From contig CAJTMA010000002.1 of the NCBI GenBank assembly GCA_910577205.1, positions 62,001-126,000 of the forward strand: DNA of 64,000 nt, in the 5' to 3' direction. The stretch is from an uncultured Alphaproteobacteria bacterium. Its GTDB lineage: Bacteria > Pseudomonadota > Alphaproteobacteria > RF32 > CAG-239. The translations under genes and the position numbers were made by a program. This document shows positions 1-7,665 of the stretch, in pieces (position 1 is the stretch's first letter; every line of letters starts with the position of its first letter). The notes below the pieces were generated by a model. It was not told the origin of the DNA, did not search any database, and worked only from the letters and a program-made list of their open reading frames with translations.

Positions 1-124
1 GGTAATAAGTGTTCATCGTTTCGCCCGACATAATTTGGTAAGGCTGGCGGAAACGCATATAGTATAAGACGGCGGCTGCCGCGACTAGTAACATAAACGC
101 ATATTTAAGTAATCTTGATTTCAC
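1..124 (-). CDS. ApbE-like FAD:protein FMN transferase, N-terminal fragment
   Basis: Only the first 41 codons are inside the window; the gene runs off the left edge. The start is GTG (complement of 122-124), with a GAGGG ribosome site a few bases upstream. A hydrophobic segment covers about residues 9-22 (signal peptide or anchor). It is followed by the motif SGETMNTYY, which resembles the S-G-x-T-M-G-T-x-Y opening of ApbE proteins. ApbE enzymes attach FMN covalently to threonines of exported redox proteins such as Rnf or Nqr subunits. Too little is visible to confirm the Mg- or FAD-binding residues. It is transcribed divergently from the phosphatidyltransferase gene. Confidence 0.6.
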   Translation of the reverse strand, partial: MKSRLLKYAFMLLVAAAAVLYYMRFRQPYQIMSGETMNTYY

Positions 125-230
125 CGGTTAAACCCTCTTATTAACTTGATTTCATGATTTTACTTTAAATGAAAACTACTCTAATATCTCCTTAGTTATC
201 AGCTCAAACAACTTGTGAAAGGTTAAAGTA

Positions 231-977
231 ATGCTCGATAAAATAAAATCTATGGCAGACAATGAGAAATTTAAGGCTGCCGGCGCTAAAATCAAGAATA
301 TTTTTCAGTTTGGCCGGGAATTGTGTAAAAATGCTTATAAATATATTTACAGCATTTTTGATTCCGGCGGTAAAGCCCTTTATGAAATGGGTATTTCAGC
401 GAATACCGTGACGGTTGCCGGTTTTATTATTGGCTTGCTGGCTATTAATTTTCTGGCAATGAATATGTTTGGCTATGCTTTGCTGTGTATCCTTATCAAC
501 CGTGCCTGCGATGCGCTTGACGGCGCAATTGCCAAGTATGCCGGAAAGACAGATTTCGGTGTCTTTTTGGATGCTGCGCTGGATTATATGTTTTATGCCG
601 GGGTTATCTTCGGGTTTGCGCTGGCAAATCCGCCGCAAAATGCCGTTGCAGCAGTCTTTTTGATGTTTGGTTTTATTGCTGCCGCAGCTTCCCTGCTGTC
701 TTACGCCATTATTGCTTATAAAAATAATGCGCCGCAACAGCCGGAAATCGGCACATCCCCGTTTTATCTGGGAGGAATAGCCCAAGGTTCGGAAACTTTG
801 GCCGCTTTAATCATTTTGTGTATTGTTCCCAACCTGTTTATGCCGATAGCTATTATTCTCGGCTGCTTGTCTTTGGTTAAAGCTTTCAGCGTGATTGTAA
901 CAGCATATTATAACTTTGTTATTGCGCCGCGCAAAAAAAGCCAAGCAGGCGCTGATAATGTTTCATCAGCTTCATAA
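231..977 (+). CDS. CDP-alcohol phosphatidyltransferase family membrane protein
   Basis: The 248-residue protein has about six membrane segments and carries the family's active-site signature around residues 100-120, with Asp-Ala-Leu-Asp-Gly, then Ala-Lys, Gly, and two further Asp spaced by three. These aspartates bind two metal ions and displace CMP from a CDP-activated lipid. Two deviations are visible: the usual Ala-Arg is Ala-Lys, and the stretch before the conserved Gly is one residue shorter than the common spacing. The acceptor alcohol (glycerol phosphate, serine, inositol or another) cannot be told from sequence. A cytoplasmic helix of about 50 residues precedes the membrane domain. 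The next gene, dsbD-like, starts 12 bases downstream on the same strand, so they are probably cotranscribed. Confidence 0.85.
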   Translation: MLDKIKSMADNEKFKAAGAKIKNIFQFGRELCKNAYKYIYSIFDSGGKALYEMGISANTVTVAGFIIGLLAINFLAMNMFGYALLCILINRACDALDGAIAKYAGKTDFGVFLDAALDYMFYAGVIFGFALANPPQNAVAAVFLMFGFIAAAASLLSYAIIAYKNNAPQQPEIGTSPFYLGGIAQGSETLAALIILCIVPNLFMPIAIILGCLSLVKAFSVIVTAYYNFVIAPRKKSQAGADNVSSAS

Positions 978-989
978 TCGCGGAAACTG

Positions 990-2903
990 ATGTTGAAACG
1001 TTTTATTTGGCTGTGTGTCTTTCTGGTTGAGGCTCTGATCATTCCCGGTCAGAGCCATGCCCTGATTATGGGTGCCAGAACAAATAAGGTGTCTGCCGAC
1101 ATTATAACGGCTGCGGATGAACTTCAGCCGCAACAAAACATGGAACTGCTGATTAAGCTCAAGATGCAAGATGGCTGGCATATTTATTGGAATAATCCGG
1201 GAGATGCCGGGTTGGCGACAACGGTTTCTTGGGATATTCCCGAGGGATATGATATTAAACTTCTTGAGCAAAGCGTGCCTAAAAAATATGTTGTTGACGG
1301 TTTGGTGCAATATGGATATGCCGATACAGCTTATTGGAAATATCGGCTTGAACCGGTTGGTGTGCAGACAAAGACTGCCGGAGTACAAAATTTCCGGGCC
1401 GACATATCTTGGATGGCCTGCAAAGATGAATGTGTGCCGGAAAATGTTAAGATAGATTTTTCCCTGCCGATTGCCTATAGGAGTGATTCATTTTCGGCTG
1501 TTTGGCAGGATGAAGCATTAAATGCCGAAAAGAGTTTCCCGTTAAAGAAAAAAATTGAGGCTTATTATACGGTTGGCGAAGGAAGTTTGCTGATTAATGC
1601 CTATACCGGTGACGAAAATTTTATTAATGGCGCAAAAGAGATTGTCTTTATTCCAAATCAATCAGATATAATCGTTAACAATGGAACGCAAAAGGTTGGT
1701 TTTGATAATCAAGGCAATTTGTCACTGCTTATTCCCTTGGAAGATGAACAAGTAGAAGCCGTTGACGGATTGCTGGCTATTCGTGGGAATAATGGTGGCA
1801 AAGCATATAAAATATGGCCGGAGAAAGCTCAAAATCTTATGGAATTTCCGCCCGTCAATTTTGAAAATGACAGCTTGTTGCTGATTATGCTGATGGCTTT
1901 CATTGGCGGCATTATTCTTAATTTTATGCCTTGTATCTTCCCTATTCTGTCGCTCAAAGCCATAGCTTTGGTTCAGGGGGCATATAACCGCCGGAACGCC
2001 AGGGTTGAAGCGCTGATTTATATGGCCGGTGTTGTGGTTTCTTTTCTGGTGACAGCCAGCGTTTTAATTTGGCTGCGGCGGCAAGGCGAGCAGATCGGCT
2101 GGGGATTTCAGTTGCAGTCCCCTGCTTTTGTGTCGGTTATGATTGTGATTTTCTTTATTGTTTTTCTTATGTTAATGGACTTGGTCAATTTTCGTAATCC
2201 GTTTGCAAACCGCGTGGGACGGATTTCTTTTGCCAAACAGAAGTTAAATGCCTTTTTTACGGGCTTTTTTGCGGTGCTGATTGCCAGCCCTTGTACAGCG
2301 CCGTTTATGGGTATTGCTATCGGATATACATTAGCCAAGCCGGTATACATATATTATCCGGTGTTTTTGGCTTTGAGTTTGGGATACGCCCTGCCCTTTA
2401 CGCTTATCGGTTTCTTTCCTGAAGTCTTAGCGCGTTTCTTACCGAAGCCGGGACGCTGGATGAGCGTATTGAAAAAGATTTTTGCTATTCCCGTGCTGTT
2501 AACTTGTTTTTGGTTGGCATGGGTGCTGGGGCATCTGGCTTCTCAAGAGCAGCCTAATAATGAGGTTGTTCGGTGGCAGGCATATGATGAACAGAAAATC
2601 AGCAGCCTTTTACAGCAAAACAAAGCCGTCTTTATTGATTTTACGGCAAAGTGGTGTCTTACTTGCCTGGCTAATGATAAAATAGCTTTAGATACCGGCC
2701 ACTTTGCGGAGCTTGTCAAAAAACGGCAGATTAATTTGTTTAAAGCCGACTGGACCAATAAAGATGCGCATATCGCCGCGGCATTGGAACATTATGGGCG
2801 TAATAGTATTCCGTTATATGTTTATTATGGAACAGGTAAAGACGCTCCGGTTATTTTGCCGCAGTTGCTAACGCCCGGCATTGTTGAAAAGTATTTGCAA
2901 TAA
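990..2903 (+). CDS. dsbD: DsbD/ScsB-type thiol:disulfide interchange protein
   Basis: The 637-residue protein has the three-part DsbD layout. After a signal peptide (about 1-25) comes a periplasmic immunoglobulin-like domain with HIYWNN and the pair C144/C148 (CKDEC). The middle is a multi-span membrane domain with the two electron-transfer cysteines in MPCIFP and SPCTAPF. The C-terminal thioredoxin-like domain carries WCLTC (C556/C559). Such proteins carry electrons from cytoplasmic thioredoxin across the inner membrane to periplasmic thiol reductases. The N-terminal domain resembles the DsbC/ScsB-type module (PF11412) more than the classic E. coli DsbD-alpha domain; this is from memory of the families. 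A strong hairpin follows the stop codon. Confidence 0.9.
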   Translation: MLKRFIWLCVFLVEALIIPGQSHALIMGARTNKVSADIITAADELQPQQNMELLIKLKMQDGWHIYWNNPGDAGLATTVSWDIPEGYDIKLLEQSVPKKYVVDGLVQYGYADTAYWKYRLEPVGVQTKTAGVQNFRADISWMACKDECVPENVKIDFSLPIAYRSDSFSAVWQDEALNAEKSFPLKKKIEAYYTVGEGSLLINAYTGDENFINGAKEIVFIPNQSDIIVNNGTQKVGFDNQGNLSLLIPLEDEQVEAVDGLLAIRGNNGGKAYKIWPEKAQNLMEFPPVNFENDSLLLIMLMAFIGGIILNFMPCIFPILSLKAIALVQGAYNRRNARVEALIYMAGVVVSFLVTASVLIWLRRQGEQIGWGFQLQSPAFVSVMIVIFFIVFLMLMDLVNFRNPFANRVGRISFAKQKLNAFFTGFFAVLIASPCTAPFMGIAIGYTLAKPVYIYYPVFLALSLGYALPFTLIGFFPEVLARFLPKPGRWMSVLKKIFAIPVLLTCFWLAWVLGHLASQEQPNNEVVRWQAYDEQKISSLLQQNKAVFIDFTAKWCLTCLANDKIALDTGHFAELVKKRQINLFKADWTNKDAHIAAALEHYGRNSIPLYVYYGTGKDAPVILPQLLTPGIVEKYLQ

Positions 2904-2934
2904 AAAATCCCCTCGTTTGGGAGGGGATTTTTCT
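2902..2934. terminator. Bidirectional terminator between dsbD-like and AsmA-like genes
   Basis: A 10-bp perfect stem (2905-2914 with 2921-2930) has a six-base loop, with A-rich left and T-rich right flanks. It lies between the convergent ends of the dsbD-like gene and the AsmA-like gene and can serve both strands. Confidence 0.85.
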
Positions 2935-2947
2935 CATTGCGGCAAGA

Positions 2948-3745
2948 TTATTTTCCAAAAATGCCGATTTCTTTAATACGGTCTTTAACACCGCCGACAA
3001 CATTGTTCAGGCTTTCCTGTGCGACGTTTTTTAAATCGGTGATTTTGCTGTCTACAACTGTCTGGTAAGCCGTATTGATGATTTTGTTCAGAACTTTAGA
3101 AACAGTTTCGGCAACAGTTGTTCCTTTCTTTTCCTCACCAATATTATTAAGCGTGATGGCCGGAAGTTTTACTGTGGTTTTGGTGATGTCGGCAGCAGCA
3201 CTGGCGGCAACGGAAATTTCGCCGTCACGGATAACCAGTTTTTTGATGATGACTTTTTTTCCGGCGCTGTCGGCTTTTCCTTTTTCTGCCGGTTTTTCCT
3301 CGGTTTTAGCTTGGTTGTCTGCTTTTAACTCGGCCTTTTCAGCTGAGGCGGTATTTTTTTTGATGTTTTCCAACAACTGGGAAAGGTTATTTTGGGTCAG
3401 GGAAAGCAACTCATAATTTATGACCGGTTTGTTGACTTCGACGCTTTCGATAATGATAACATCTTTTGTCAGGCTCTTAATGTCAACCTTGACGGAAATT
3501 CCACCTAATTCCAGAGCATTTTTTAATTTGTAGTTTTGCGGATTGCCAACGGTGATTTTGCCAATATGTCCCTCGCCGTTTGCCAATTTCAAACTGAAGC
3601 CGTCCAGATTGACATCTGTTCCGGTAACGGCTGATCCATATTTATGGACGACCTGTTTGACAATAGATTCAAAAGACGGGGTAAAGAAGTAAAATCCTGC
3701 AGCTGCAGCGATGAGAATTAATAAAATGATATATTTTTTCTTCAT
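2948..3745 (-). CDS. AsmA/DUF748-like membrane-anchored protein
   Basis: The 265-residue protein starts with a single hydrophobic helix (about residues 5-22). A beta-rich region follows, with the pattern seen at the N terminus of AsmA-family proteins: a short helix, then alternating strands with phrases such as LDGFSLKLANGEG and IIIESVEVNKPVI. A Lys/Glu/Ala-rich linker covers about 130-165, and the C-terminal part resumes the beta pattern. AsmA proteins are inner-membrane anchored and act in lipid transport or assembly of the outer membrane. This one is very short compared with full AsmA or TamB. It is preceded on the same strand by the HD-domain gene, 12 bases away, so both probably share a transcript. 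Confidence 0.6.
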   Translation of the reverse strand: MKKKYIILLILIAAAAGFYFFTPSFESIVKQVVHKYGSAVTGTDVNLDGFSLKLANGEGHIGKITVGNPQNYKLKNALELGGISVKVDIKSLTKDVIIIESVEVNKPVINYELLSLTQNNLSQLLENIKKNTASAEKAELKADNQAKTEEKPAEKGKADSAGKKVIIKKLVIRDGEISVAASAAADITKTTVKLPAITLNNIGEEKKGTTVAETVSKVLNKIINTAYQTVVDSKITDLKNVAQESLNNVVGGVKDRIKEIGIFGK

Positions 3746-3757
3746 GGTGTTGTCCTT

Positions 3758-4576
3758 TTATTGTTGATTATGTTCCATCAGGTAGTCATTAACGTTCTTT
3801 TCAATCTGTTCTTGAAGAACCATATCGGTATTGCTTTTGCGCAAGGCATGAAGCAGGTGGTTGATTCTGCCATATTTTTGTAAATATACAAATGATGAAG
3901 CGTAGTTTAAATCAAAAATCCAGCAAATCAAGCTTAATATTCTGTCGCTGGTTGTCTGGATATCAGAGCGTTTCACAGGTTGGCGGGAAAGAAAGCTTTG
4001 CAGAGGTTTTTCTGATATGGGTGAGCGGAAAGGCTGAGCTTTTAATTCTTGTAAGAACAGCCGGCGAATATTTCTGTCAGCATGAGCCAATAGTCTGAAG
4101 TTGGCAATTTTATCGGCATCCCGAACCAAAAAAGTTATTTTTTCGATCTCAAATTTGCGTTGCGGGTCTTCAACATTGGTAAATTCATAATCTTCATAAA
4201 GCTTCTCAATCATGCTGCTGTGGTGTTTAACCGGCAACAGAATGCGCAAATCGTTATATTCCGGATATTGGCGGAGAAAATCATAGCCATAACGGGCGTG
4301 ATTATTGGGTTGTTGCGGCCGGCAATACATATTTTCGACTTCATAAAAACGGCCAATATCATGAAACAGGGCGGCCTGTCTGGCTAAACGCAAAAGTTTA
4401 AACGACCAGTTCTTAAAAGTATTTTCTTTTTTCAAGAGGTAATTAGCCGCATCTAAAACTTGATGCGAATGGATGATTTTCTCATTAACAAACAGACGGT
4501 GAAAGTCACTTTTCTGGACAATCTCCAGGCTGCGTTCATATTCATTTTGCAGAATTTTCTTTTCTTTTTCCAGCAT
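3758..4576 (-). CDS. HD-domain metal-dependent phosphohydrolase-like protein
   Basis: The 272-residue soluble protein carries HD-superfamily hallmarks: His in HSHQVLDAA near residue 36, the paired FHDIGR motif near residue 73, a downstream VKHHSS, and Asp in RDADKI near 153. These are the usual metal ligands of HD phosphohydrolases. The substrate is unknown. The start (complement of 4574-4576) is supported by a perfect GGAGG ribosome site five bases upstream. The start codon itself lies inside one arm of a 13-bp perfect inverted repeat (see the separate entry), so its translation may be structure-controlled. The AsmA-like gene follows 12 bases downstream. Confidence 0.8.
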   Translation of the reverse strand: MLEKEKKILQNEYERSLEIVQKSDFHRLFVNEKIIHSHQVLDAANYLLKKENTFKNWSFKLLRLARQAALFHDIGRFYEVENMYCRPQQPNNHARYGYDFLRQYPEYNDLRILLPVKHHSSMIEKLYEDYEFTNVEDPQRKFEIEKITFLVRDADKIANFRLLAHADRNIRRLFLQELKAQPFRSPISEKPLQSFLSRQPVKRSDIQTTSDRILSLICWIFDLNYASSFVYLQKYGRINHLLHALRKSNTDMVLQEQIEKNVNDYLMEHNQQ

Positions 4577-4613
4577 ATGGCCTCCTTTGTCGTATATAGT
4601 TATGCTGGAAAAA
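4565..4613 (-). promoter_or_regulatory. Hairpin enclosing the ribosome site and start codon of the HD gene
   Basis: The arms 4565-4577 and 4601-4613 are perfectly complementary over 13 bases, separated by 23 bases. In the leftward mRNA the AUG lies in the downstream arm and the GGAGG ribosome site lies in the loop. A folded leader would hide the start codon. Base pairing is seen directly; a regulatory role is inference. Confidence 0.6.
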
Positions 4614-5057
4614 TTTTAAGATACCCTTAAAAAACAAGAGAGTATCTTAAAATTTTATCACCGAAAGATAAAACCCAAGATACTCTCCTGAAAACGGATT
4701 AAAACATCAATGTAAATTGTTGTTTTAATCCGACAGTACAAATAATTAACAATTAAACAGTCCACACCATGTCTTCACAGATAAATATGGACTTTTACCT
4801 TAACTCTTCACAGAGCATGAACGGTAAAATGTTATGACTAAATCCAATTGCTATGCTTGTACTTGTTTGGCAGTCCGGTTCTAGAAAAATCTAAATAAAC
4901 GGAATAAACCCGGAACACCACACAATTATATCTAACTAATTATTTATTGAGGCGTACTGTAATACAATCAGAAATAAAGTCAAGCTGAAATCTTAGGAAA
5001 ACGGGGGGCTTATGAGGTGATGTCTGTGTTTAGAGTGCGGAACGCGTGGGGTTATAA
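4614..5057. ncRNA. Non-coding block rich in inverted repeats, possible structured RNA
   Basis: No convincing gene lies here. Instead there is a chain of inverted repeats: 4610-4624/4642-4656 (15 bp), 4638-4648/4677-4687 (11 bp, with inner stem 4653-4659/4667-4673), and 4696-4706/4720-4730. The last encloses a further CAAT/ATTG stem capped by GTAA. A 7-bp long-range pairing, ACAGTAC (4733-4739) with GTACTGT (4954-4960), encloses smaller hairpins that share the loop sequence CTTCACAGA (about 4782 and 4805). The first two stems share one arm and exclude each other. On the minus strand the 4638-4687 hairpin is followed by TTGTTTTTT (4629-4637), like a terminator. Strand and identity are uncertain. 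I see no RNase P, tmRNA, 6S or SRP core sequences. Confidence 0.4.
4629..4687 (-). terminator. Terminator-like or attenuator-like hairpin upstream of the HD gene
   Basis: An 11-bp stem (4638-4648 with 4677-4687) has an inner 7-bp stem. Read on the minus strand it is followed by TTGTTTTTT. Its leftmost arm can pair instead with 4610-4624 as a 15-bp stem, so two exclusive folds are possible in a leader of the HD gene. Confidence 0.45.
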
Positions 5058-5087
5058 AAAAAGCCCGCTAAAAGCAGGCTTTTTTTA
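5058..5087. terminator. Terminator after tRNA-Lys, usable on both strands
   Basis: A stem of AAGCCYGC pairs with its partner across a short TAAA-type loop (about 5061-5082), with seven T on one side and a run of A on the other. It lies directly after the 3' CCA end of tRNA-Lys on the minus strand and could also stop a rightward transcript from the structured block. Confidence 0.8.
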
Positions 5088-5088
5088 T

Positions 5089-5164
5089 TGGTAGGCGCGT
5101 GGGGGTTCGAACCCCAGACCCACTGATTAAGAGTCAGTTGCTCTACCAACTGAGCTACGCACCC
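5089..5164 (-). tRNA. tRNA-Lys (anticodon CUU)
   Basis: The 76-base gene folds into a standard cloverleaf. The acceptor arm is GGGTGCG with CGCGCCT, followed by A73 and an encoded CCA. The D arm contains GCTC...GAGC, the anticodon stem ACTGA/TCAGT holds loop CTCTTAA (anticodon CTT, reading AAG), and the T arm is TGGGG-TTCGAAC-CCCCA. The first acceptor pair is a G-U. No other RNA gene touches it; a terminator follows its 3' end. Confidence 0.97.
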
Positions 5165-5350
5165 ATAAATCAGAAGATTTACGATAAAGCGGACTATAAA
5201 CCCGATGATTTTTTTTTGCAAGCCTTTTTTTGTGCTTTTGTAAAAAAATCATTCCCCGTTTTTTAATCATACTTTAATGACTATATGCTAATCTGCAACA
5301 AAGATTGGATTTTTGCCAATCGCAAATCTTGTTTAAGAAAGGATGGTTTT

Positions 5351-5767
5351 ATGCAAAAGAAACTCGGAAGTCTGGCAGCGGCTTTTCTGCTCGTTGCCGC
5401 AGCCAATGCTAAAGCTGCTGATTTATATGAAGAGTGCCTTGATAAAAATTATATGAGCGATACGGCGATGGCCGGTTGCAGCGAGGACGAGGCTCTGCGC
5501 GTGATGGCTCAGGTTAGAAAAAGAGTGAATTCTATTGCGGCAACCTCTTACTTTAATGACTGGAATTCCAGCCGCAAAGATTTGAAGCAGCTGATAGAAG
5601 ACTGGGAAACTTTTCGCGATAAATATTGCAGTTTATATGGTTATACTTATACGCAAGGCAAAGGGACGATTTCTGCTTTGCAGACCGCTAAATGCAAAAT
5701 TGATATGAATAAGCGCTTTTTAGATGATGTGGAAGCTATTGTTAATATCTATAAAGATAACCGCTAA
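5351..5767 (+). CDS. Secreted LprI-like (DUF1311-type) protein, copy 1
   Basis: The protein has 138 residues from the ATG at 5351, chosen because GAAAGGA lies just upstream and a clean signal peptide follows (cleavage expected after the AANAKAA region). The mature part shows the pattern of lysozyme-inhibitor LprI/DUF1311 proteins: an early Cys in YEECLDK, a second Cys, a long amphipathic helix, then W..FRDKYC, another Cys and a terminal helix. Family members are periplasmic; some block host lysozyme, but that function is not proven for most. The following gene (5782) encodes a second protein with the same layout, so this is a tandem pair, probably one operon. Confidence 0.7.
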   Translation: MQKKLGSLAAAFLLVAAANAKAADLYEECLDKNYMSDTAMAGCSEDEALRVMAQVRKRVNSIAATSYFNDWNSSRKDLKQLIEDWETFRDKYCSLYGYTYTQGKGTISALQTAKCKIDMNKRFLDDVEAIVNIYKDNR

Positions 5768-5781
5768 GAAAGGTGTATATT

Positions 5782-6192
5782 ATGAATAAAAAAATGTTAT
5801 TGGCTATCTTTTCTGTCGGTTTGTTTTTTGCTCATACGGTTAACGCTTCGGATTACGGATTGTGTATCAACCGTTCCAGAGGTGATATGAAAAAGCAAAT
5901 TGACTGCAATAATGATGAAGTCAGAAGCCAAATGCGGCAGATAAATCAGAAAATAGCACAAATTGGCAGAAATTCGGAATTTATGAAATTAAATAAAGGT
6001 CAGACGACCTTAGAAAATCAGTTTAAATACTGGCAAGCCTTTCGTAATAATTATTGTACATATGCCGGTGTAGCTAATGGTGCTTACGGAGATGGAGCAT
6101 ATTTTAAATCTGACTGTATGCGTCTTTTAACTCAGCAATATAGCAGCGATTTAGATAAGCTATTGCATGGAATTTATGCTGACCCTGAATAA
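5782..6192 (+). CDS. Secreted LprI-like (DUF1311-type) protein, copy 2
   Basis: The protein has 136 residues. The ATG at 5782 is preferred over an in-frame GTG nine bases upstream because AAGAAAGG sits at the right distance. A signal peptide ends near the VNASD region. The mature domain repeats the layout of copy 1: YGLCINRS, a second Cys (DCNN), a long helix, YWQAFRNNYC, a Gly-rich loop, DCMRLL and a C-terminal helix. The two copies are diverged, so the duplication is not recent. A terminator follows immediately. Confidence 0.68.
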   Translation: MNKKMLLAIFSVGLFFAHTVNASDYGLCINRSRGDMKKQIDCNNDEVRSQMRQINQKIAQIGRNSEFMKLNKGQTTLENQFKYWQAFRNNYCTYAGVANGAYGDGAYFKSDCMRLLTQQYSSDLDKLLHGIYADPE

Positions 6193-6212
6193 GATTAGCA
6201 AGCAACTTTTGT

Positions 6213-6246
6213 ACCCCTCTCTAATTTAGAGAGGGGTTTTGTTTTT
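6213..6246 (+). terminator. Terminator after the LprI-like pair
   Basis: A stem of at least 10 bp (6214-6223 with 6227-6236) has a three-base loop, followed by TTTTGTTTTT. The stem overlaps the last codons of the convergent histidine kinase gene. Confidence 0.85.
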
Positions 6247-7665
6247 GGGAATATTAAAACAGAAGCTGCTGCCCTGCCCTAATTTGCTATCGACTTCTAT
6301 TTGGGTATTTAATAATGCGGCAATGCGGCTGACAATAGCCAAGCCCAATCCTGCGCCTTGTTTTTTACAATTAAAACACTGTTTGCTTTGATAGAAGTCT
6401 TTGAAAATATTTGCTTTGTCTTCAGGCGCTATGCCGCAGCCATTATCCATTACAACGATGCGGATGTCATTTTTTCGATTGCGAACACCTAACACAACTT
6501 TGTCTTTTGTATATTTGAAAGCATTATTTAGCAGATTGCGTATTACCCGTTCAATTAAAATCGGGTCGCTTTGGACGTATTGATGCAGTGGGATATAGCG
6601 GAAGTCAATCTGGCGGCTTTGTGCCAAAGCGCGGTATTCCCGTGCCAGTCCGCTAATAAGTAAACCGATATCAAAAACACTGGGGTGATATTCTATGCCG
6701 CCCGCTTCAATTTTGGAAATATCTAAAAGATTATCCAGCAAGGAATTAAGATTTTCGGCAGAATCTTCTATTTTTTGCACTAAATTTTGTTGGCCGGGTG
6801 TTAATTCCTCTTCCTGAAGCGTTGCGATAAATATCTTAAGCGATTGCATCGGCTGTCGTAAATCATGACTGGCCTGAGCCAGAAAATAGGATTTTGCCTG
6901 GCTTAGCTGTTCCGCCCGTTTTTGAGCTTTTTCCAAGAGTTTTTGCGTTTCGACCATCGAGGTGATATCTTGAAATGTTCCGGCGATTAAACGGCGGTGA
7001 TTTTCATAAATAATGCCGGCTTTAAAGGCGCAATAGATTAGTTTGCCATCAAGCCGCCGGATGCGAAGTGTCCCTTCGACGGGTTGTTCGGTCGTTAGCA
7101 ATTCCTTGAGTTTTCTTTTGTAAACAGGAATGTCTTCCGCCAGCATTCTTTCGCGTATTAAATTTCGATGAGGCGACAGCTTTTGCTGTTTGACACCAAA
7201 AATACGATACATTTCTGCCGACCAGTAGATTTTGCGGCTGGGGATATCAAGCTCCCAATAGCCCAATTGTGCGGTTCGTTCGGCAAACTCCAAACGTCTG
7301 GCTGCTTGTTGCTGTTTAATAGATAAGGTGTGTCGTTCGGTAATATCCTCCAAACACAAGCTTAAACGTCCGGATATGGCGGGATATAAAAATGCGGCAT
7401 ATAACCGGTCTTGGTTCGTGAGGATAAAGTGATATGGGTGGTGTTCGGTTATAACCCGGTTCAGAGCATTATCAAAAACACTAACAGATATCGGATCAAG
7501 GCTGTCAATTATCCGAGGTTTTCCATGTTCTTGGATGTTCCACCTGCGCACAGCTTTGCTGTTGGCATATAATATACGTCCTGAGGTATCCAGCTCAAGA
7601 AGCATATTTGTGGAGATATTTAATAAACGTTGCGGTTCTGCGATTTCTTCCATAGATAACATCAA
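6226..7665 (-). CDS. PAS-domain sensor histidine kinase
   Basis: The 479-residue kinase has no membrane segment. A PAS domain covers about residues 12-110 and a second PAS of the fold-3 type about 130-240 (LGYWELD...YWSAEMYRIFG). A dimerization/phosphoacceptor helix bears H267 in SHDLRQPMQSL, and a full HATPase domain follows with N-box (RNLLNNAFKYT), G1 (DNGCGIAPED) and G2 (GAGLGLAIVS). There is no receiver domain and no response regulator next to it. The H-box with DLRQP is typical of orphan and hybrid kinases. Its start directly follows the stop of the DUF4340 gene, so it is the last gene of the ABC operon and may sense the state that this system serves. Confidence 0.88.
   Translation of the reverse strand: MMLSMEEIAEPQRLLNISTNMLLELDTSGRILYANSKAVRRWNIQEHGKPRIIDSLDPISVSVFDNALNRVITEHHPYHFILTNQDRLYAAFLYPAISGRLSLCLEDITERHTLSIKQQQAARRLEFAERTAQLGYWELDIPSRKIYWSAEMYRIFGVKQQKLSPHRNLIRERMLAEDIPVYKRKLKELLTTEQPVEGTLRIRRLDGKLIYCAFKAGIIYENHRRLIAGTFQDITSMVETQKLLEKAQKRAEQLSQAKSYFLAQASHDLRQPMQSLKIFIATLQEEELTPGQQNLVQKIEDSAENLNSLLDNLLDISKIEAGGIEYHPSVFDIGLLISGLAREYRALAQSRQIDFRYIPLHQYVQSDPILIERVIRNLLNNAFKYTKDKVVLGVRNRKNDIRIVVMDNGCGIAPEDKANIFKDFYQSKQCFNCKKQGAGLGLAIVSRIAALLNTQIEVDSKLGQGSSFCFNIPKNKTPL

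Noticed and set aside
4690..5000. RNase P RNA, tmRNA, 6S RNA or retron RNA
   Set aside because: None of the conserved cores was found and no reverse transcriptase gene is near.
5030..5221. Leftward 63-codon frame with SNPHAP-type sequence
   Set aside because: It is the false translation of tRNA-Lys; the cloverleaf explains the sequence.
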